The translations under genes were made by a program, and so were the position numbers. Below, piece by piece: positions 11,284-23,697 of a stretch of 64,000 bases of DNA. The stretch comes from Amylostereum areolatum (lineage: Eukaryota; Basidiomycota; Agaricomycetes; Russulales; Stereaceae): contig SAXG01000095.1 in NCBI GenBank assembly GCA_012932865.1, forward strand, positions 29,813 through 93,812, given 5' to 3'. Position 1 is the first letter of the stretch; every line of letters begins with the position of its first letter. The notes under the pieces are model-generated. The model ran no database searches. It saw nothing but the letters and a program-made list of their open reading frames with translations, and had not been told where the DNA came from.

Positions 11284-13208
11284 GATCCCTATAATCTCAT
11301 TTTTTACTACGACCAAGCCCTCATCGCAAAGGAAAGCAAAGGGACATACGTATATCAGTGGAACCCACCCATATACAGATACAACCTTCCCCCAGCAGCA
11401 GAATACTACAAAGATAGATCCAAAAGAGAAAAGGAAGACGGAAGCTACGACAACTCACATTGGAAGCGCCCAGATTATTCAAGACCTCATATCGGGCCCC
11501 TCTCATCAGAAGAACTCTGGAAACACCCGGACGCACAGAAAGTCGAAGAGAAGCCTTACACCGGGAATATTAAGGACTACTGGGAATTTGATCCAGATAC
11601 CGACACAGCCGATACAACAACCGAACCACAGAACCCTCAAACCGAACTCCAGCATCCTCAAGAACCCGCAACAACCACACCACCTCCAGAGGAAACCGCG
11701 CCAGAACCTAAGAGAACTATATCAAGCCCCCAAATTAAGTCCGATTCCGGAGGAAGTCGAGAACGCAGCCCATCGAGTGCAGCAGAAACGGAAGAACATA
11801 CAGAGAACCCAACAAGATCCCCATCACCTGACGACATCTTCGGAACCACACGAGGAAGAAAAGGAAATCTATTCGGAAAACCCAAAAATATCACATCAAT
11901 GGGAGACACCGCCACCTCGATACCCAACCCCGCCACCACACTTGGCAATGTCCCCCCTGGAGAGACTAATGTACCGCGCCAGACGCCTGCAACTCCAACA
12001 CCAGCCGATCCCGCAAAACCGAGACATGAGACTCGATTCCCCCTAGGACTTGGCATGGTCGACCCAGTAGGATGGAGAACACTATCACCACGATCACCAT
12101 CACTTTCCGACCGATCAGGCGATAATAAGAAAGGAAAAGGAGTTCAGGACTACGTCTTCGGAAGAGGAGCAACCGCAGATCTTCTGAAAGAATCGAAGCA
12201 CCCACCAGGGAATTCCCCACCAGGAGGAACAGGAACAATCGGATCAAAACCCGAAGACAAGGATAAGGGATTCAAGCTGAACGCACTAGGAGTATACGAC
12301 GGAAGAGACCGGGCAAAGGCGGCAAAGTTCATAGAACAATGCGTACTTCGCTTCATAGCATTCCCCAACGCGTATGCGGCCAACATGCGTAAAATAACAT
12401 TCGTACTCTCGCATCTCACCGATGGACCTGCCCTCCACTGGGCGTCCCTTTTAATAAGCAAGATCGACAAGATACGAGATCGCGGTCTAGATCCAGAAGT
12501 ATACCTTCCATGGACGATGTTCCGCGACCACTTCTTAGAAACCTTTGGGGAAATAGACCCAGGAAGAGATGCTAGATTCAACATACAGCACCTGGAACAA
12601 GGCACCATGGAAACCAAAGATTACATCACGATCTTCAGAGACTATGCCATGGAAGCCGGTTACGATCATAAAGCGCTGATCGACCAATTCAAGAGAGGAC
12701 TGTGCAACGATATTGTAGTTGAGATCCTCAAGAGAGATCACATCTCGAACGATATTGACGAATGGTATGAACTCGCATTGCGCATTGATAATAACTGGCG
12801 AGAAGCTCAAGCATTCCAATGACATTACACGAGACCAATGAACCCGACGAGCGATCTCACACTCCTGTACAAGAAACCACAGACGTACGTTCCATTCAGA
12901 AGAGGAAACGGAAATAAAGGAAACGTTACAACCGCCCGAGTCGCTCAAACAGGAAATAACAGCCGAAACTTCAGACGCCTTACCCCGCAAGAGCGCACAG
13001 AACTCCAGAAATCAGGATCATGCTTCTACTGCTGGAAGCCAGGACACATCTCCAGGAACTGCCCAGAGAAACGTACCCAAACAACGATCAATGCACGAAC
13101 AGTGAATCTAACATCGGAAGAATCCCCGATTGATCAGATCACCAAGCTTGTGAACAAGATGGACAGTGAAACATTTGCACGCGCTGCCAACATGTTCAAG
13201 GACAATCA

Positions 13209-13215
13209 GGGTTTT
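13209..13215 (+). promoter_or_regulatory. -1 frameshift heptamer GGGTTTT, family-B gag-pol
   Basis: Gag frame is CAG GGT TTT TGA; G GGT TTT fits the canonical X XXY YYZ slippery pattern and the pol frame is exactly -1. The gag stop follows immediately. Confidence 0.75.
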
Positions 13216-16200
13216 TGAATTGTCCTTCAACCGTGGCTGTTGAAAGGACACAGACAATGAACTTTTCAAATCAATCTCCTGTGCAGGAAACAGAAGATGA
13301 CGTAAATAGAACAGTGTATATAAGGTCATACCAAGATGGAGCGACGCACGCTCCATCAATTCATATACCTGTTATATTTCATGGAAAGTTCCGCAAAGCC
13401 GCAGCAAAAGCGCTACTAGATAGCGGAGCAAGCAGCACCCTGATCCATCCAGATTTCGTACGAAAACACAAGATGAATCTAATCCAGCTCCAGAAGCCGA
13501 TACCAATATACAATGTTGATAGATCTCGAAACACTCTGGGAGAGATTAAACAGAAAGTATACCTTCCGATGACAATGAACGGGATCAACGGAGAAATTCA
13601 CCGCGAAAATTTAGGGCTGTTCGTCACAGCCCTGGGAGGAGACAAAGTAATCTTAGGAACCCCTTGGCTCAAAAAACATAATCCTAGTATCGATTGGAGA
13701 AAGAGACAGATTACACTACAAACGTGTCCAGGTACGTGCTCCACTACGAGTAAAACGATGACCGTCCAAGGGAAGGACGAACCCTTTCTACAATCATTCG
13801 AAGAACAAAAGGCAAACCATCGCGCAACGATGGAAGAACAAGAAGATTCCGAATTCGACTCTGATATCGCCGAGATCAAGATAGTCAGAACGTTCCATGG
13901 AAGGACTGACATGGAAACAATACCAGTTGCAGAAGAAACGGACGAACCCGGTATCTGGATAACAGCAAGAGCAACTAAGGCACAAGAACTCGCAGAAAGA
14001 GCGGCCCTAGGAGAGAAGAAGAAGACACTCGAAGAGATGATTCCGCCCAGCTACAAACAATATCAAAAGGTATTCGAAAAGAAGGCGTCGGAACGCTTTC
14101 CAATCAGTAGACCTTGGGATCACTCGATAGACCTAACTGAAGGATGGAAACCTCGGAATTGTAAACTATACCCAATGACAGTACCAGAACGAAAAGAACT
14201 GGACACATTTGTAGACGAACATCTACGAAAAGGGTACATCCGAGAATCGAAATCGGAGATATCATCGCCCTTCTTTTTTATCAAGAAGAAAGATGGATCC
14301 CTTCGGCCAGTACAGGATTATCGCTATCTCAACTCCATCACAGTAAAGAACGAATACCCGATCCATCTTATCTCGGATCTCATCGACAAATTAAAAGGCG
14401 CTAAAATCTTCTCGAAACTTGACCTCCGATGGGGGTATAACAATGTTCGGATCAAAGAAGGAGATCAATGGAAAGCCGCATTTAAAACAAACAGAGGCCT
14501 ATTCGAACCAATGGTAATGTTCTTCGGACTAACCAATTCACCCGCAACATTCCAAGCAATGATGAACGCACTGTTCAAAGAATTGATAGACACAGGAAAG
14601 GTAGTAGTATACATGGACGACATATTGATATTCACGGAAACGCTCGACGAACATCGAAGACTGATGAAAGAAGCCCTTCAAATTCTGGAACGGAACGACC
14701 TATTCCTAAAACCCGAAAAATGCTTCTTCGAACAATCATCGGTCGAATACCTAGGCGTGATAATCACGCATAACAAGGTACAGATGGATCCGATCAAAGT
14801 TCAAGGACTATCTGAATGGCCCACACCGAGAAAAGTAAAAGAAGTTCAATCCTTCCTCGGATTTGGGAATTTCTATACACGCTTCATCAAAGACTATTCT
14901 AAGATCGCAAGGCCACTATTCCAGCTCACAAAGAAGGACCATGAGTGGAATTGGACGACCGAATGTGAACGCGCTTTCGAAAGACTGAAACACGAATTCA
15001 CGTCATCCCCCGTCTTGATCATGCCTGACGAAAACAAACCATTCCGTATAGAAAGTGATGCCTCCGACTTCGCATACGGAGCCATTCTATCACAACCAGA
15101 TGAAACCGAAAGATGGCACCCGGTCGCGTACCTATCCAAATCCCTATCACCCGCGGAACAGAATTACGAAATATACGACAAGGAACTTTTAGGAGTAGTA
15201 AAAGCTCTGGAACACTGGCGACACTATCTAGAAGGAGCGAACTACAAGATTGAGATCTGGACAGATCATAAAAATCTAGAATACTTCACAACAGCCCAGA
15301 AACTTAATCGACGACAAGCACGATGGAGCCTGTATCTGTCCCGCTTTGACTACACCCTAGTGCACAAACCAGGAAGCACCAATAAAGCGGACAGACTTTC
15401 TAGGAGACCAGATCACAAAGAAGACATTCCAGATAACGATGAACAAATCTTACTCCATCCTTCAATATTCAAAGCTAGAGCCACCGGAAGAGGAACAGTT
15501 GAAGCGATCGGAGATAAAGAACTTCTCAAAGAACTAAGGAACTTCTCACACCTAGATGATGAAGTCTGGACGGCACTAGACACGATCAAAAGATCGGGAC
15601 CACGCACCCTTGCAAAAGGGATCGAAGATTGGAATTTCGAGAACGATTTGATCATCAGAAAAGGAAAAATCTATGTACCACAAAATCTCGAACTTCGACG
15701 AATGATCCTAAAATCACATCACGATCTCCAAACGATTGGACATCCAGGAGAAATGAAAACTCTAGAACTAGTACAAAGAAACTTTTGGTGGCCGAAGATG
15801 ATCTCTTTCGTAAAAGGCTATGTTCAAGGATGTCCCGTATGTCAGTCAACAAAAAATGTCACGCATCCGGCGAAACATCCACTACAACCTACAGAGATAC
15901 CGAAACGACCATGGGAAACGATCACATCAGACTTCATCACAGATCTTCCGATCTCCAACGGATTTGATTCAATCAACGTAGTTATCGACAGGTTCACTAA
16001 AACCGCAGTATTCACACCGTGCCTAAAGACGATCAACGCAGAAGAAACGGCTGATCCGGCTGATCTTCTGATCGACAACGTCTACAGACGATTCGGCCTA
16101 TGGAAAAGAATGATATCAGATAGGGGTCCTCAATTCACATCCAAAGTATTCCAATCCATTTGCGAAAGCCTTGGAATTGTCTCGTCACTCAGTACGGCAT

Positions 16201-16791
16201 ACCATCCCCAAACAGACGGAGAAACTGAAAGAGTGAATCAAGAACTAGAACAATATCTTCGAGCGTTCTGCAACGGAGATCAAACAAACTGGGCGAAACT
16301 TTTACCAAAAGCAGAATTTGCACACAATATACGACAACATTCAGCCACAAAAACCTCCCCATTTGAACTCCTACACGGATAACAACCGGTTTTTAACCCG
16401 ACAATACCAACCGATCCACGGATACCAATGGCCGAAGAAAGAATAAAGAACTTTAAGAATGCATGGGACAATGCAGAAGCAAGCCTGGAAATAGCTGCTA
16501 AACTGATGAAAATGCAGCATGACCAAACTTTCACACTACGAGATCAACTCAAACAGGGCGACCAAGTATGGTTAGACGGAAAAAACCTTAACACGGTATA
16601 CCCGAAAACCAAGCTAGCACCGAAACGATTTGGCCCGTTCAAAATTGAAAAGGTTATAGGACCGGTAACCTATCGCCTAGAACTACTGACGAAGTGGAAA
16701 ATACACCCGGTATTCCACGCAGCACTGTTGATTCCGTTCAAAGAGACAGAACAATATGGCGAAGCTTACGAAAAACCGCCTACGGAACTAC
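13215..16791 (+). pseudogene. Family-B pol (PR-RT-RNaseH-IN), broken by TAA
   Basis: Reached by the frameshift. Protease LLDSGASS, RT core with VVYMDDILIF, RNase H ESDASDFAYG, integrase finger GHPGEMKTLE...CPVCQ, DDE core with SDRGPQF and HPQTDGETERV. The TAA at 16380-16382 interrupts ELLHG*QPVF; the same frame goes on through VWLDGKNLN and RFGPFKIEKV to 16791, where the pogo-like transposon was inserted. The chromodomain lies beyond that insertion at 21217-21540. Codon use is AT-richer than in family A. Confidence 0.88.
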
Positions 16792-19700
16792 TGTAGTTTT
16801 TCGACCGTAAGTTCGTAACGCCTAACGCGGGTGCGTCGGCCGAACGAACTTGGTCGTGTCATAACGCATAACGGGGGAGCTCTGAACCTCAAAGTGTTAC
16901 ACATGGGATAGGGTGTAAGATACAAAAATTGAAGTGAATAAAAGTACCTAGTGTCGCTCAAAGCTATCCCAATACGTGCTAACCCGCTTCCGCCGCTTTC
17001 CTCTCCCCAATTCCTCCGGTTCTGGGACTGCGACATTGCCTGGTTCAAGCTCGTCAGCGAGACCCAGGGTCGGCGGCGCCGGTTCACTGGCAGCGGCGTT
17101 GGGTGCGAGGGATAAGAGTTCCGACATGAGGGCCTGTGGATCAACCGCGGTGTCGTCGTGATCACCGCTGTCATCAGCATCCGTGAATGGCGACTCGTCT
17201 AGATCTTCTCTAGCCGTAGCGGTGTCGGTGGAACTTGAAGGACTTAGTGTTTGAGTTTCGATGCTTGTTTCCGGGTTGGTGGTTTCGACCTGGCGCCGAG
17301 AGTCGTCTGATATTTTCTTGTAGAGATCGGGGTCAGTGTCCGCAAGGTCTCGCAGCACTTTGAGGGCCGCAGAGCTAGTGATGGACTCGTAGGAGAGATC
17401 GAATCCGTTCGGGACGGTGCATTGTTTGAATGCCTGTCAGTTTACTTGAGTACTAAGTTCTCAACGGAAGACAGAAACATAGACTGTTCAATCGGAAATC
17501 AACGCACCTTTTTCACAAGCTCGGGATGGTCAATGTCGTGCCATGCCTTCAAGAACCACCGTACAGAACGGTTTCGAAGAGTCCCGATGCGAGAGTCAAG
17601 CTTGAGTGTGGCCGGGTCTCCGTCATTTTCAAGATGTTGGAGCGTCTCTTCGACCACATCTTCCAGCTGCGAACGTCGGATGGAGAGTTTGTATGGCCGT
17701 TGTATGCCCACATCACATGGTTGAGCCTGGCCTGTCATGCCACCGGGGACATATCGAAGTCGGATCCATGGCCATCGACGAGCAACAATCTCGCGAAACT
17801 CGACGCTTCGATGAACGGACCAGCAATCAAGCATGATGACGCATTCTTGATCGTTTGGAAGGTGAAGTGTGGCCTTGTGTCGCATGAAAAAGGGGACAAT
17901 GACCAGCTCGAGGTACTGTTCCATCAGAGTGAGGCTGGACCAGTAGTTCTTCGGGTTTGCGCTGAATACAAATCCAAGGTCTTGTGTGGCTTTGTATCCG
18001 CTCGCCGTCTCTGAAGGGAGAGCACGAGAAGTTGCGCCCTTCATCACAATTTGAGTAGGAAGAACTTCACCATTTGCAGCGACGCCAACAACAGCTGTCC
18101 ATGCACGTTTTTCCTCCTTATCCGTGACTGCCACCTGTTTGGATCCCTCGAGAGCGAATGTGCGTCCGTTCGTATCGGCAACCACTACTTGAGTCTGGTC
18201 AAAATTGACGAAGAGAGCAGGATGCCGAATCCCTGCATCACGGAAGAGGATAGCGAGACGAAGAAAGAGTTCCCACATTTGCTGGTCTGCATTTTCGGGA
18301 GTCTTCTGGGCGGCGCGGGTCGATGCGCGTGGAACCCACCGTAAGGATGCATAGAGGAACTTGCGAACAAAGGAATCCGAACACCGAAATTGACTACCAT
18401 CTTCGGTTGCTGTTGCTTCAAGGAGTTCTGGGGCATGGTGTTTGATATGTGCTAGCATGATACCTCGCGCAATGTGGACACTGATAGGTATGCCTGCCTG
18501 CCGCAGTGTTGTGAGTTGCTTGACAACAGCCTCTTGTATGTCCGGGTATTCCGTCTACACATGGTCACTTCGATAAGAATTGGTGCCAGAAAGGATCAAG
18601 AGAATGCGTACCAGTATGCCGCTCCGTGTGGATTGCCCACCTGGCTTGATGTCACCTTTGTCAGTGATCCGTGCAAGAACTTCCGGCTTCCAGAATGGGA
18701 GACGGCCATCGTTCGGACGTTCGATCCAGCGGCCAAGTACTTGAGTGGTCAAGGTAGAGAATTGAGCCTTGTTGCGGTACTGCAGGATCCCGAGAATCTC
18801 TGCCGGACGCATGTGCGGACCTGCATCACGCGCTGCACTTCGTATCTGGTCAAAGATAAGCTTGTTGGTCCAATTGACACGCTTAGCGGCCTGATGTTCA
18901 TGTTTACGCTTTCGACCTCGGGGGTCACGATCAGAGTGCATATCCTCTTTGAAGACTCGAAACGGGCGCGTAAGCTCTGCAGTCTGGTCATCCGGTGTAG
19001 CGACGACGACTTTTGATCCAAGGACAGCATTGATTATCACAGCGTTGGACGCCTTGTCAACACTTTTCTGTTCAGGAGCGGTAGTCAGAGATCTAGACAA
19101 AAAGAAGGGAGAACTTAACCAACCTCTGCTTTTTTACGATCACGAAAGCGCTGTTGACGTTCGCGATTGAGCTCGGCCCGATGTTCTTTTTTGGAGAGCT
19201 GCTTCAGGTTCTCTTGCGATTGAGCGAAGCGCCGTGCATCTGCTTCCTCCTCGAGGCGCTCGGCCTTCGTTATCAGACGTCTAGCCTCGGCTTCCTCGCG
19301 GGTGATTACAGGGAAGAAGGATGTGATTGAGGGTTTTGCAGGGATTCCTAATGAGGGCTAAATATGAGTGAGGGCTGACAACAATGGACCAAACACGTAC
19401 GAGAACACATTGACCTATCGGACTCAACAGCGCGCGACTCAACTTTGGTTAAGGTCTTCAAACGAGCGAGTGGAGTGTTTGGCACTTCAATATCCGCTTT
19501 GAAACCCGGTTGCGAAACTGTTGCACTTGACGTGTCTTTGTGTTGTATCAGTGCCAGAGCCGCAGGAGCTTGCTTAGGCTGACTCTGTGACTCTGTGCCA
19601 TGCTGAGAACCGGTGTTGCGACTCCCATCATGACGGGCTTTGATGATGTCGTCCGTGAGTCCAAAATCAATCTACACTTTTATCAGACTCGGACACAGTG

Positions 19701-21214
19701 AGGTGCGAGCATGATATGAACACACCAATGTGTATGAAGACACCGGGGTGTGCGCAGCCAAGAGGATGGCGTACTCGATACGATCCGCAAGCTTGAAAGT
19801 TGGAGACCATGGCCGTGTCTCCGGCCAAACTGCTCTTTCGATCGTGTTCCAAGTGCAGTCGGGGCACGAGAAGCTGTCATCCTGGACAGAATGGGGAAGA
19901 ATAGAGAAATCCGGGTCCAGAGGTGCTCCTACAGCGTGGAACAGCTCCTGGAACCCCCGAATGTCGCGCTCCTTCAGCTTCCAGTTAAGTGAATCACCAT
20001 ATGAGAGCTGGTTGAGAAAGAAGTCGAGCTTGACAGCGCAGAAATGATTGTCATGCTCGGATGCACCAGTGGCAAGAGGACAGAGGATAACGCGTATGTG
20101 TCTTTGGTGTACATCCTCGGTGATACGGCTGAGATGCTTGAGCTTTCCTGGACTGTTGCTGCTGATTGTGCTCCAGTCTGTGTGGGGGTCAAGGAACGGG
20201 TATTGGAAGTCGAGGGTCTCGATGCGAACATCAGAGAGTGTGGTGTCCGTGCTTGCCCATTGTCGAAACATGAGAAGAACTGCATCAAGAAGTCTTCCTG
20301 AAAGTGGTGCATCGGAAAAGAGATCAGCGAGCTCGCAGCTACGGATGCTGTTTCCCAAGTCAACATTCCATCCGAGCACCATGAATAATGATTTGACACT
20401 GGATGGGATATGTGAAAGGTACGTTGGTACACGATGGGGGATGCCAACAATCTCTGTGTCGAACCAGCGCTTTGCGGCGATCCACCGCTGCCGGCCACAG
20501 ACGGAATCACGCATCTTGATCCAAAAAAACACACACCACAACGGTAGGAATCGATCTTGACCATCAACGAGCAGGTGTGATAGCGCGATGCTCCAACACC
20601 CTCGTATCCACACTTCGGACTTCATTCCATTATCCAACTGTGATTGAAGCAGTGCAAGGGTCTGCTGAGGCGGAATTGGGATAGATAGAATGATTTGCGG
20701 TGATACATGGGTGGCCGGTTCGAACGAAAAAATTGTATCGAGTGTAGGAAGGAAGGAGATGATGTCAGGGTCAGGAGTGAGAGAGGGCAGATGGAGGTCA
20801 ATAAGGTCCTGAATTGGAAGAGCGTCGTCAGGGATCAGTCTAGAGAAACGTTCCGGGATTGAGAGCGCCATTCTCTCTAGCGCACGTTGCAAGATTCGAA
20901 GGTGGGGGGATAAAATCCAAGGTGGGGAGCCGAGTGAAAAAATCTTACCACTCTTTATAAACTGCAGTGGAGATTAGAGTGATGGTGTACTAAGTAAATG
21001 AAACTCAGATATGCATGCTATTGTCTCTGCCCCGGTTGCGTTCATGCAAGTGGAGCCAAGCGGAGCCGGAGGATGAACTGCGCTACGAACGAACTTGAAC
21101 ATGAACAATGGTCGTAACGCGTCACGCGCCTCCTCTGAACATCATTCAGGCCGAACTTTTGCCCCGTAACGCATAACGCAAAATCCGAACGAACTTATGG
21201 TCGAAAAACTACAG
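16792..21214 (-). mobile_element. Pogo-like TA-flanked DNA transposon carrying a protease-transposase gene
   Basis: 4423 bp. TIRs CTGTAGTTTTTCGACC... agree over 26 bp with one mismatch and are flanked by TA (16790-16791, 21215-21216). Excision leaves the integrase-chromodomain frame of the host element intact (PTEL then VNDEE), so the boundaries are exact. TAACGC-type subterminal repeats sit near both ends. The coding gene fills most of the element. Confidence 0.9.
16948..20892 (-). CDS. Ulp1-like C48 protease fused to DDE_1 transposase
   Basis: Six exons on the minus strand: 20892-19726, 19671-19401, 19347-19124, 19067-18612, 18554-17508, 17433-16948; introns of 53-74 nt, all GT-AG with matching phases, about 1216 residues. 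Residues 1-389: C48/Ulp1-type protease with His (NHFCAVKLD, ~283), Asp (SYGDS, ~300), Gln and Cys (VQDDSFSC, ~337/343). Residues ~390-555: linker and a charged coiled coil (ITREEAEARRL...RDRKKAE). Residues ~600-660: a helix-turn-helix-like region (WTNKLIFDQIRSAA). Residues ~800-1050: DDE_1 core with FVNFDQT (~825), VIMLDCWSVH (~949) and QAQPCDVG (~987). The tail is acidic and ends in basic RGKRRKR. DDE_1 enzymes of the pogo/Tigger type cut at TA, matching the TSD. The protease role is unknown. No stop or frameshift seen, so it may be functional. Confidence 0.8.
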
Positions 21215-21216
21215 TA

Positions 21217-21540
21217 GTAAACGATGAAGAACTCTATGAACTAGAAACGATAATAGCCTCAAAATTAGACAAACAGTATTCCGAACCGTTACATTACTTC
21301 GTAAAATGGAAAGGATACCCAGACTCCGGTAACACATGGGAACCAGCATCTAATCTCGAAGGATCAAAAGCTGTGATCGCAGAGTTCCACCGGAATAACC
21401 CCAAGGCACCGAAGTTGCCACCACAGCCAATCAGAGATACCAACACAGAAGCTACTGATCGTGACGAAACCAATGCAACACAGCAAGAACGAAGACCAAT
21501 GAGACGAAAGAAACGCAAGACGAAAGTAAGACATCGGTGA
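21217..21540 (+). pseudogene. Family-B pol, 3' end with chromodomain
   Basis: Continues pol after the pogo-like insertion. Chromodomain HYFVKWKGYPDSGNTWEPAS, which in chromoviruses guides integration to marked heterochromatin. The tail is basic (RRKKRKTKVRHR) and the stop is TGA at 21538-21540. Confidence 0.85.
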
Positions 21541-21574
21541 GACTCAACGCCATTCAGGCGAATGCACTGCCAAC

Positions 21575-21583
21575 AAGGGGGGG
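21575..21583 (+). promoter_or_regulatory. Internal polypurine tract after pol (AAGGGGGGG)
   Basis: Lies 35 bp after the pol stop, where the 3' LTR of a standard gypsy element would follow, but no LTR is here. Either a central priming site or a relic of the older element end. Confidence 0.4.
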
Positions 21584-21619
21584 ATAAAAACCCTACGGGT
21601 TCAACGAGACAGGTCACCA

Positions 21620-22096
21620 ATGTCCACCACCCCAAACGCAACCAACACTTCCTCTACCAATCCAATCGTCTCACCCAACAATGTCGAACGCCTCCGCCTC
21701 GTCTGCAACAGAACACACCACACTCAGCAGGAACGCGCCCTCTGCGGAGACTGCTTCATCGCTCGATCGGCAGCAATCCTCGCAATTAAGTCAGTACCTC
21801 CTCCGTCTAGGTCAGGACCAGACGGAAGAACAGGGGGTAAGCCGATTAGAAGCACACAAAGGAACCCAGACTAAAGCACCCGAATTCCTCACAGGTGCTA
21901 ATGCAATCCCCGTGGCCCGGAGCGACGGAAGCCCAAACACCCGATTCCCCGATACTAGAAAGCCAGATAGCCCGCATGATAGCCGGAGTAGCGATCGAAC
22001 AGGCCAGAGAGCGGATCGACGACCTCAAGAGGGAGTCAGCCGACGTCCAGAACATCTTACAAGATCACATCAAGATCATCAGCAAAACACCACTTA
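21620..22096 (+). pseudogene. Family-B ORF3, 5' segment (Cys/His cluster and coiled coil)
   Basis: The first ATG after pol (21620) opens a frame with VCNRTHHTQQERALCGDC, a possible metal-binding cluster, up to about 21785. From 21895 another frame encodes a helical segment (IARMIAGVAIEQARERIDDL) that runs into the TTA-flanked insertion at 22097. The link between the two frames (intron or frameshift) was not resolved. Not a known gag or pol domain. Confidence 0.45.
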
Positions 22097-23697
22097 CTTG
22101 GGGGTGACCTTGGGGCCTTGGGCAAGTCCCTCAAGGGCCCAAGGTCCCAAGGATTTTGGCCTTGGAAAAGCTAGGTCACTTACTGGCCCAAGGTCTGAGA
22201 CACCTTGGCAAGGCTCCCAAGACCCTTCAAGTACATCACCCAGAAGCCCCCAGCCAGGCTCATATCCTCAAAGGATCTTGACCAGTACCCCCAAGTACCA
22301 TAAGCAAAGGTTCAAGGGTTGATCAAGAACTGATTTTATCCCATATCATTGCATTTAGAATCAATAAAAGCATTATTTATTATTGTGCTACTGGATACAT
22401 GCATAACTAAACACATAGGAATGGATAGGTGTGTGGAAGGGTATTGAACAGAGCCGGCAAGCTCAGGGACATAGATAGCATGCTGACAAAGTAAGACAAG
22501 TCCACAGCCTGAGCCATGGCAACAAGAGAGGCAAGACACTGGCAGCATGGGTGGCGGGGGAGATGGGAACAGCGGCAACAGCAGAGACGGGTGGGAGACG
22601 AGCATGGCGGGAGACAAATGCGGCGGAGGAGACGAGCATGGCGGGGGAGACAGGCGCAGTGGAAACGAGTGTAGCGGAGACGAGGCAATGTGGGGACAGC
22701 CAGGGGGACAAGACGAGGGGTACGAGACGGGGGACGACGGCAGAAACGTGGGTGGCAGGGGAGACAAGTGGCAGGCGAGGCGAGGCGAGTGGCGGGGGAG
22801 GCGAGTGGCGGGGAAGAAAAGCGCGGCACGCCAGGAGACGAGAGGGGAACGAGACGGAAAGCAATGAAACCCGTGTCCAGGGCGACAAGATGGGGGGCGA
22901 TGGCGGTTACGACTCTACGGACGTGACGGACACGGTGGACGAGACGGACGTGGTGGGCGAGACGGACGTGGTGGGCGAGACGGACGTGGTGGGCGAGACG
23001 GACGTGGTGGGCGAGACGGATGAGATGGACATCGGGGGCGAGGGAACGGCCAGAGCGACAAGACGGAGGCGACGTGTGTAGCCACGCGACATCGCAGTGG
23101 CCGACGCGGGCAACGAGTAGACGCGGGCAACGGGAGAGGTGAAGGGCGATGGGCGCGGCGAGCGTGGCGAGTGGGTGAAGAGGACGACAAGGGTGGCGTG
23201 GGTGACGAGGGTGGCACGGGTGACAAAGATGGTGCGGGTGACGAGGGCGGAACGGGTGACAAGAGCGACGGGCGCGATAGGAGCGGCATGAGCGGCGAGG
23301 GCAGCGTGGGCGGCGAGGGTGGCGTGGGCGGCGAGGGTGGCATGGGTGACGAGTGCAACGGGCGCAACGGCAGCGTGGGCGGCGAGGGTGGCGAGGGTGG
23401 CGACGACGACAGGAGTGGCGACGACGATGGGAGAGGATGGTGGTGGTAGTTGAGAGAGAGTGAGTGACATGGCGACGAGCGCTGAAGAAGTCGAACATCA
23501 ATCACGTGACTAGACAGCACTCGAAATGTGCTAAGTCCATTTTGTCGGAAACCCCCAAGCTATACTCGAAAAATGAAAGCTTCAAAGTAAATACACACAA
23601 ATGAAAGGTCTGTCCCAAGGACCACAAAATAATGCAAGGTCACAAGCTATCCCCAAGCCAGATCCCCCAAGTCCAAGCTGGCTTCTCAAGCCCAAGG
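22097..23697. mobile_element. 1.6-kb TTA-flanked non-autonomous element in ORF3
   Basis: Left end CTTGGGGGTGACC, right end CCCAAGG, flanked by TTA (22094-22096 and 23698-23700). A 3-bp TTA duplication is typical of PIF/Harbinger, but the TIR is weak. Removing it joins ORF3 in frame (KTPLSSSKWCF). The interior 22540-23450 is strongly G-rich on the plus strand, with about five 18-bp repeats (GACGGACGTGGTGGGCGA) near 22935-23030. It has no credible gene; the long frames here come from base composition. Confidence 0.55.

Larger units (their letters stand above)
10674..13218 (+). pseudogene. Family-B gag with zinc knuckle; no ATG in its first 400 codons
   Basis: One frame runs from just after the LTR (10674) to 10863, continues after the solo LTR (11284) through the first ATG at 11899 and on to 13218; removing the solo LTR joins WTFDP to DPYNLIFYYD at the duplicated GATCC. 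The middle is rich in Pro, Glu and Thr. The capsid-like part is KFIEQCVLRFIAF...HFLETFGEIDPGRDA...IFRDYAMEAGYDH. A TGA at 12820-12822 breaks it before the knuckle CFYCWKPGHISRNC. It ends at a -1 frameshift site. The long N-terminal extension without AUG resembles that of family A and may start by splicing or at a non-AUG codon. Confidence 0.8.

Noticed and set aside
22930..23030. Possible CRISPR-like array
   Set aside because: Head-to-tail 18-bp repeats without spacers, inside a eukaryotic transposon; a plain minisatellite.
22407..23520. Minus-strand frame of 364 codons rich in Arg, His, Pro and overlapping relatives
   Set aside because: Purely repetitive sequence inside the TTA-flanked element; no domain and no codon pattern.
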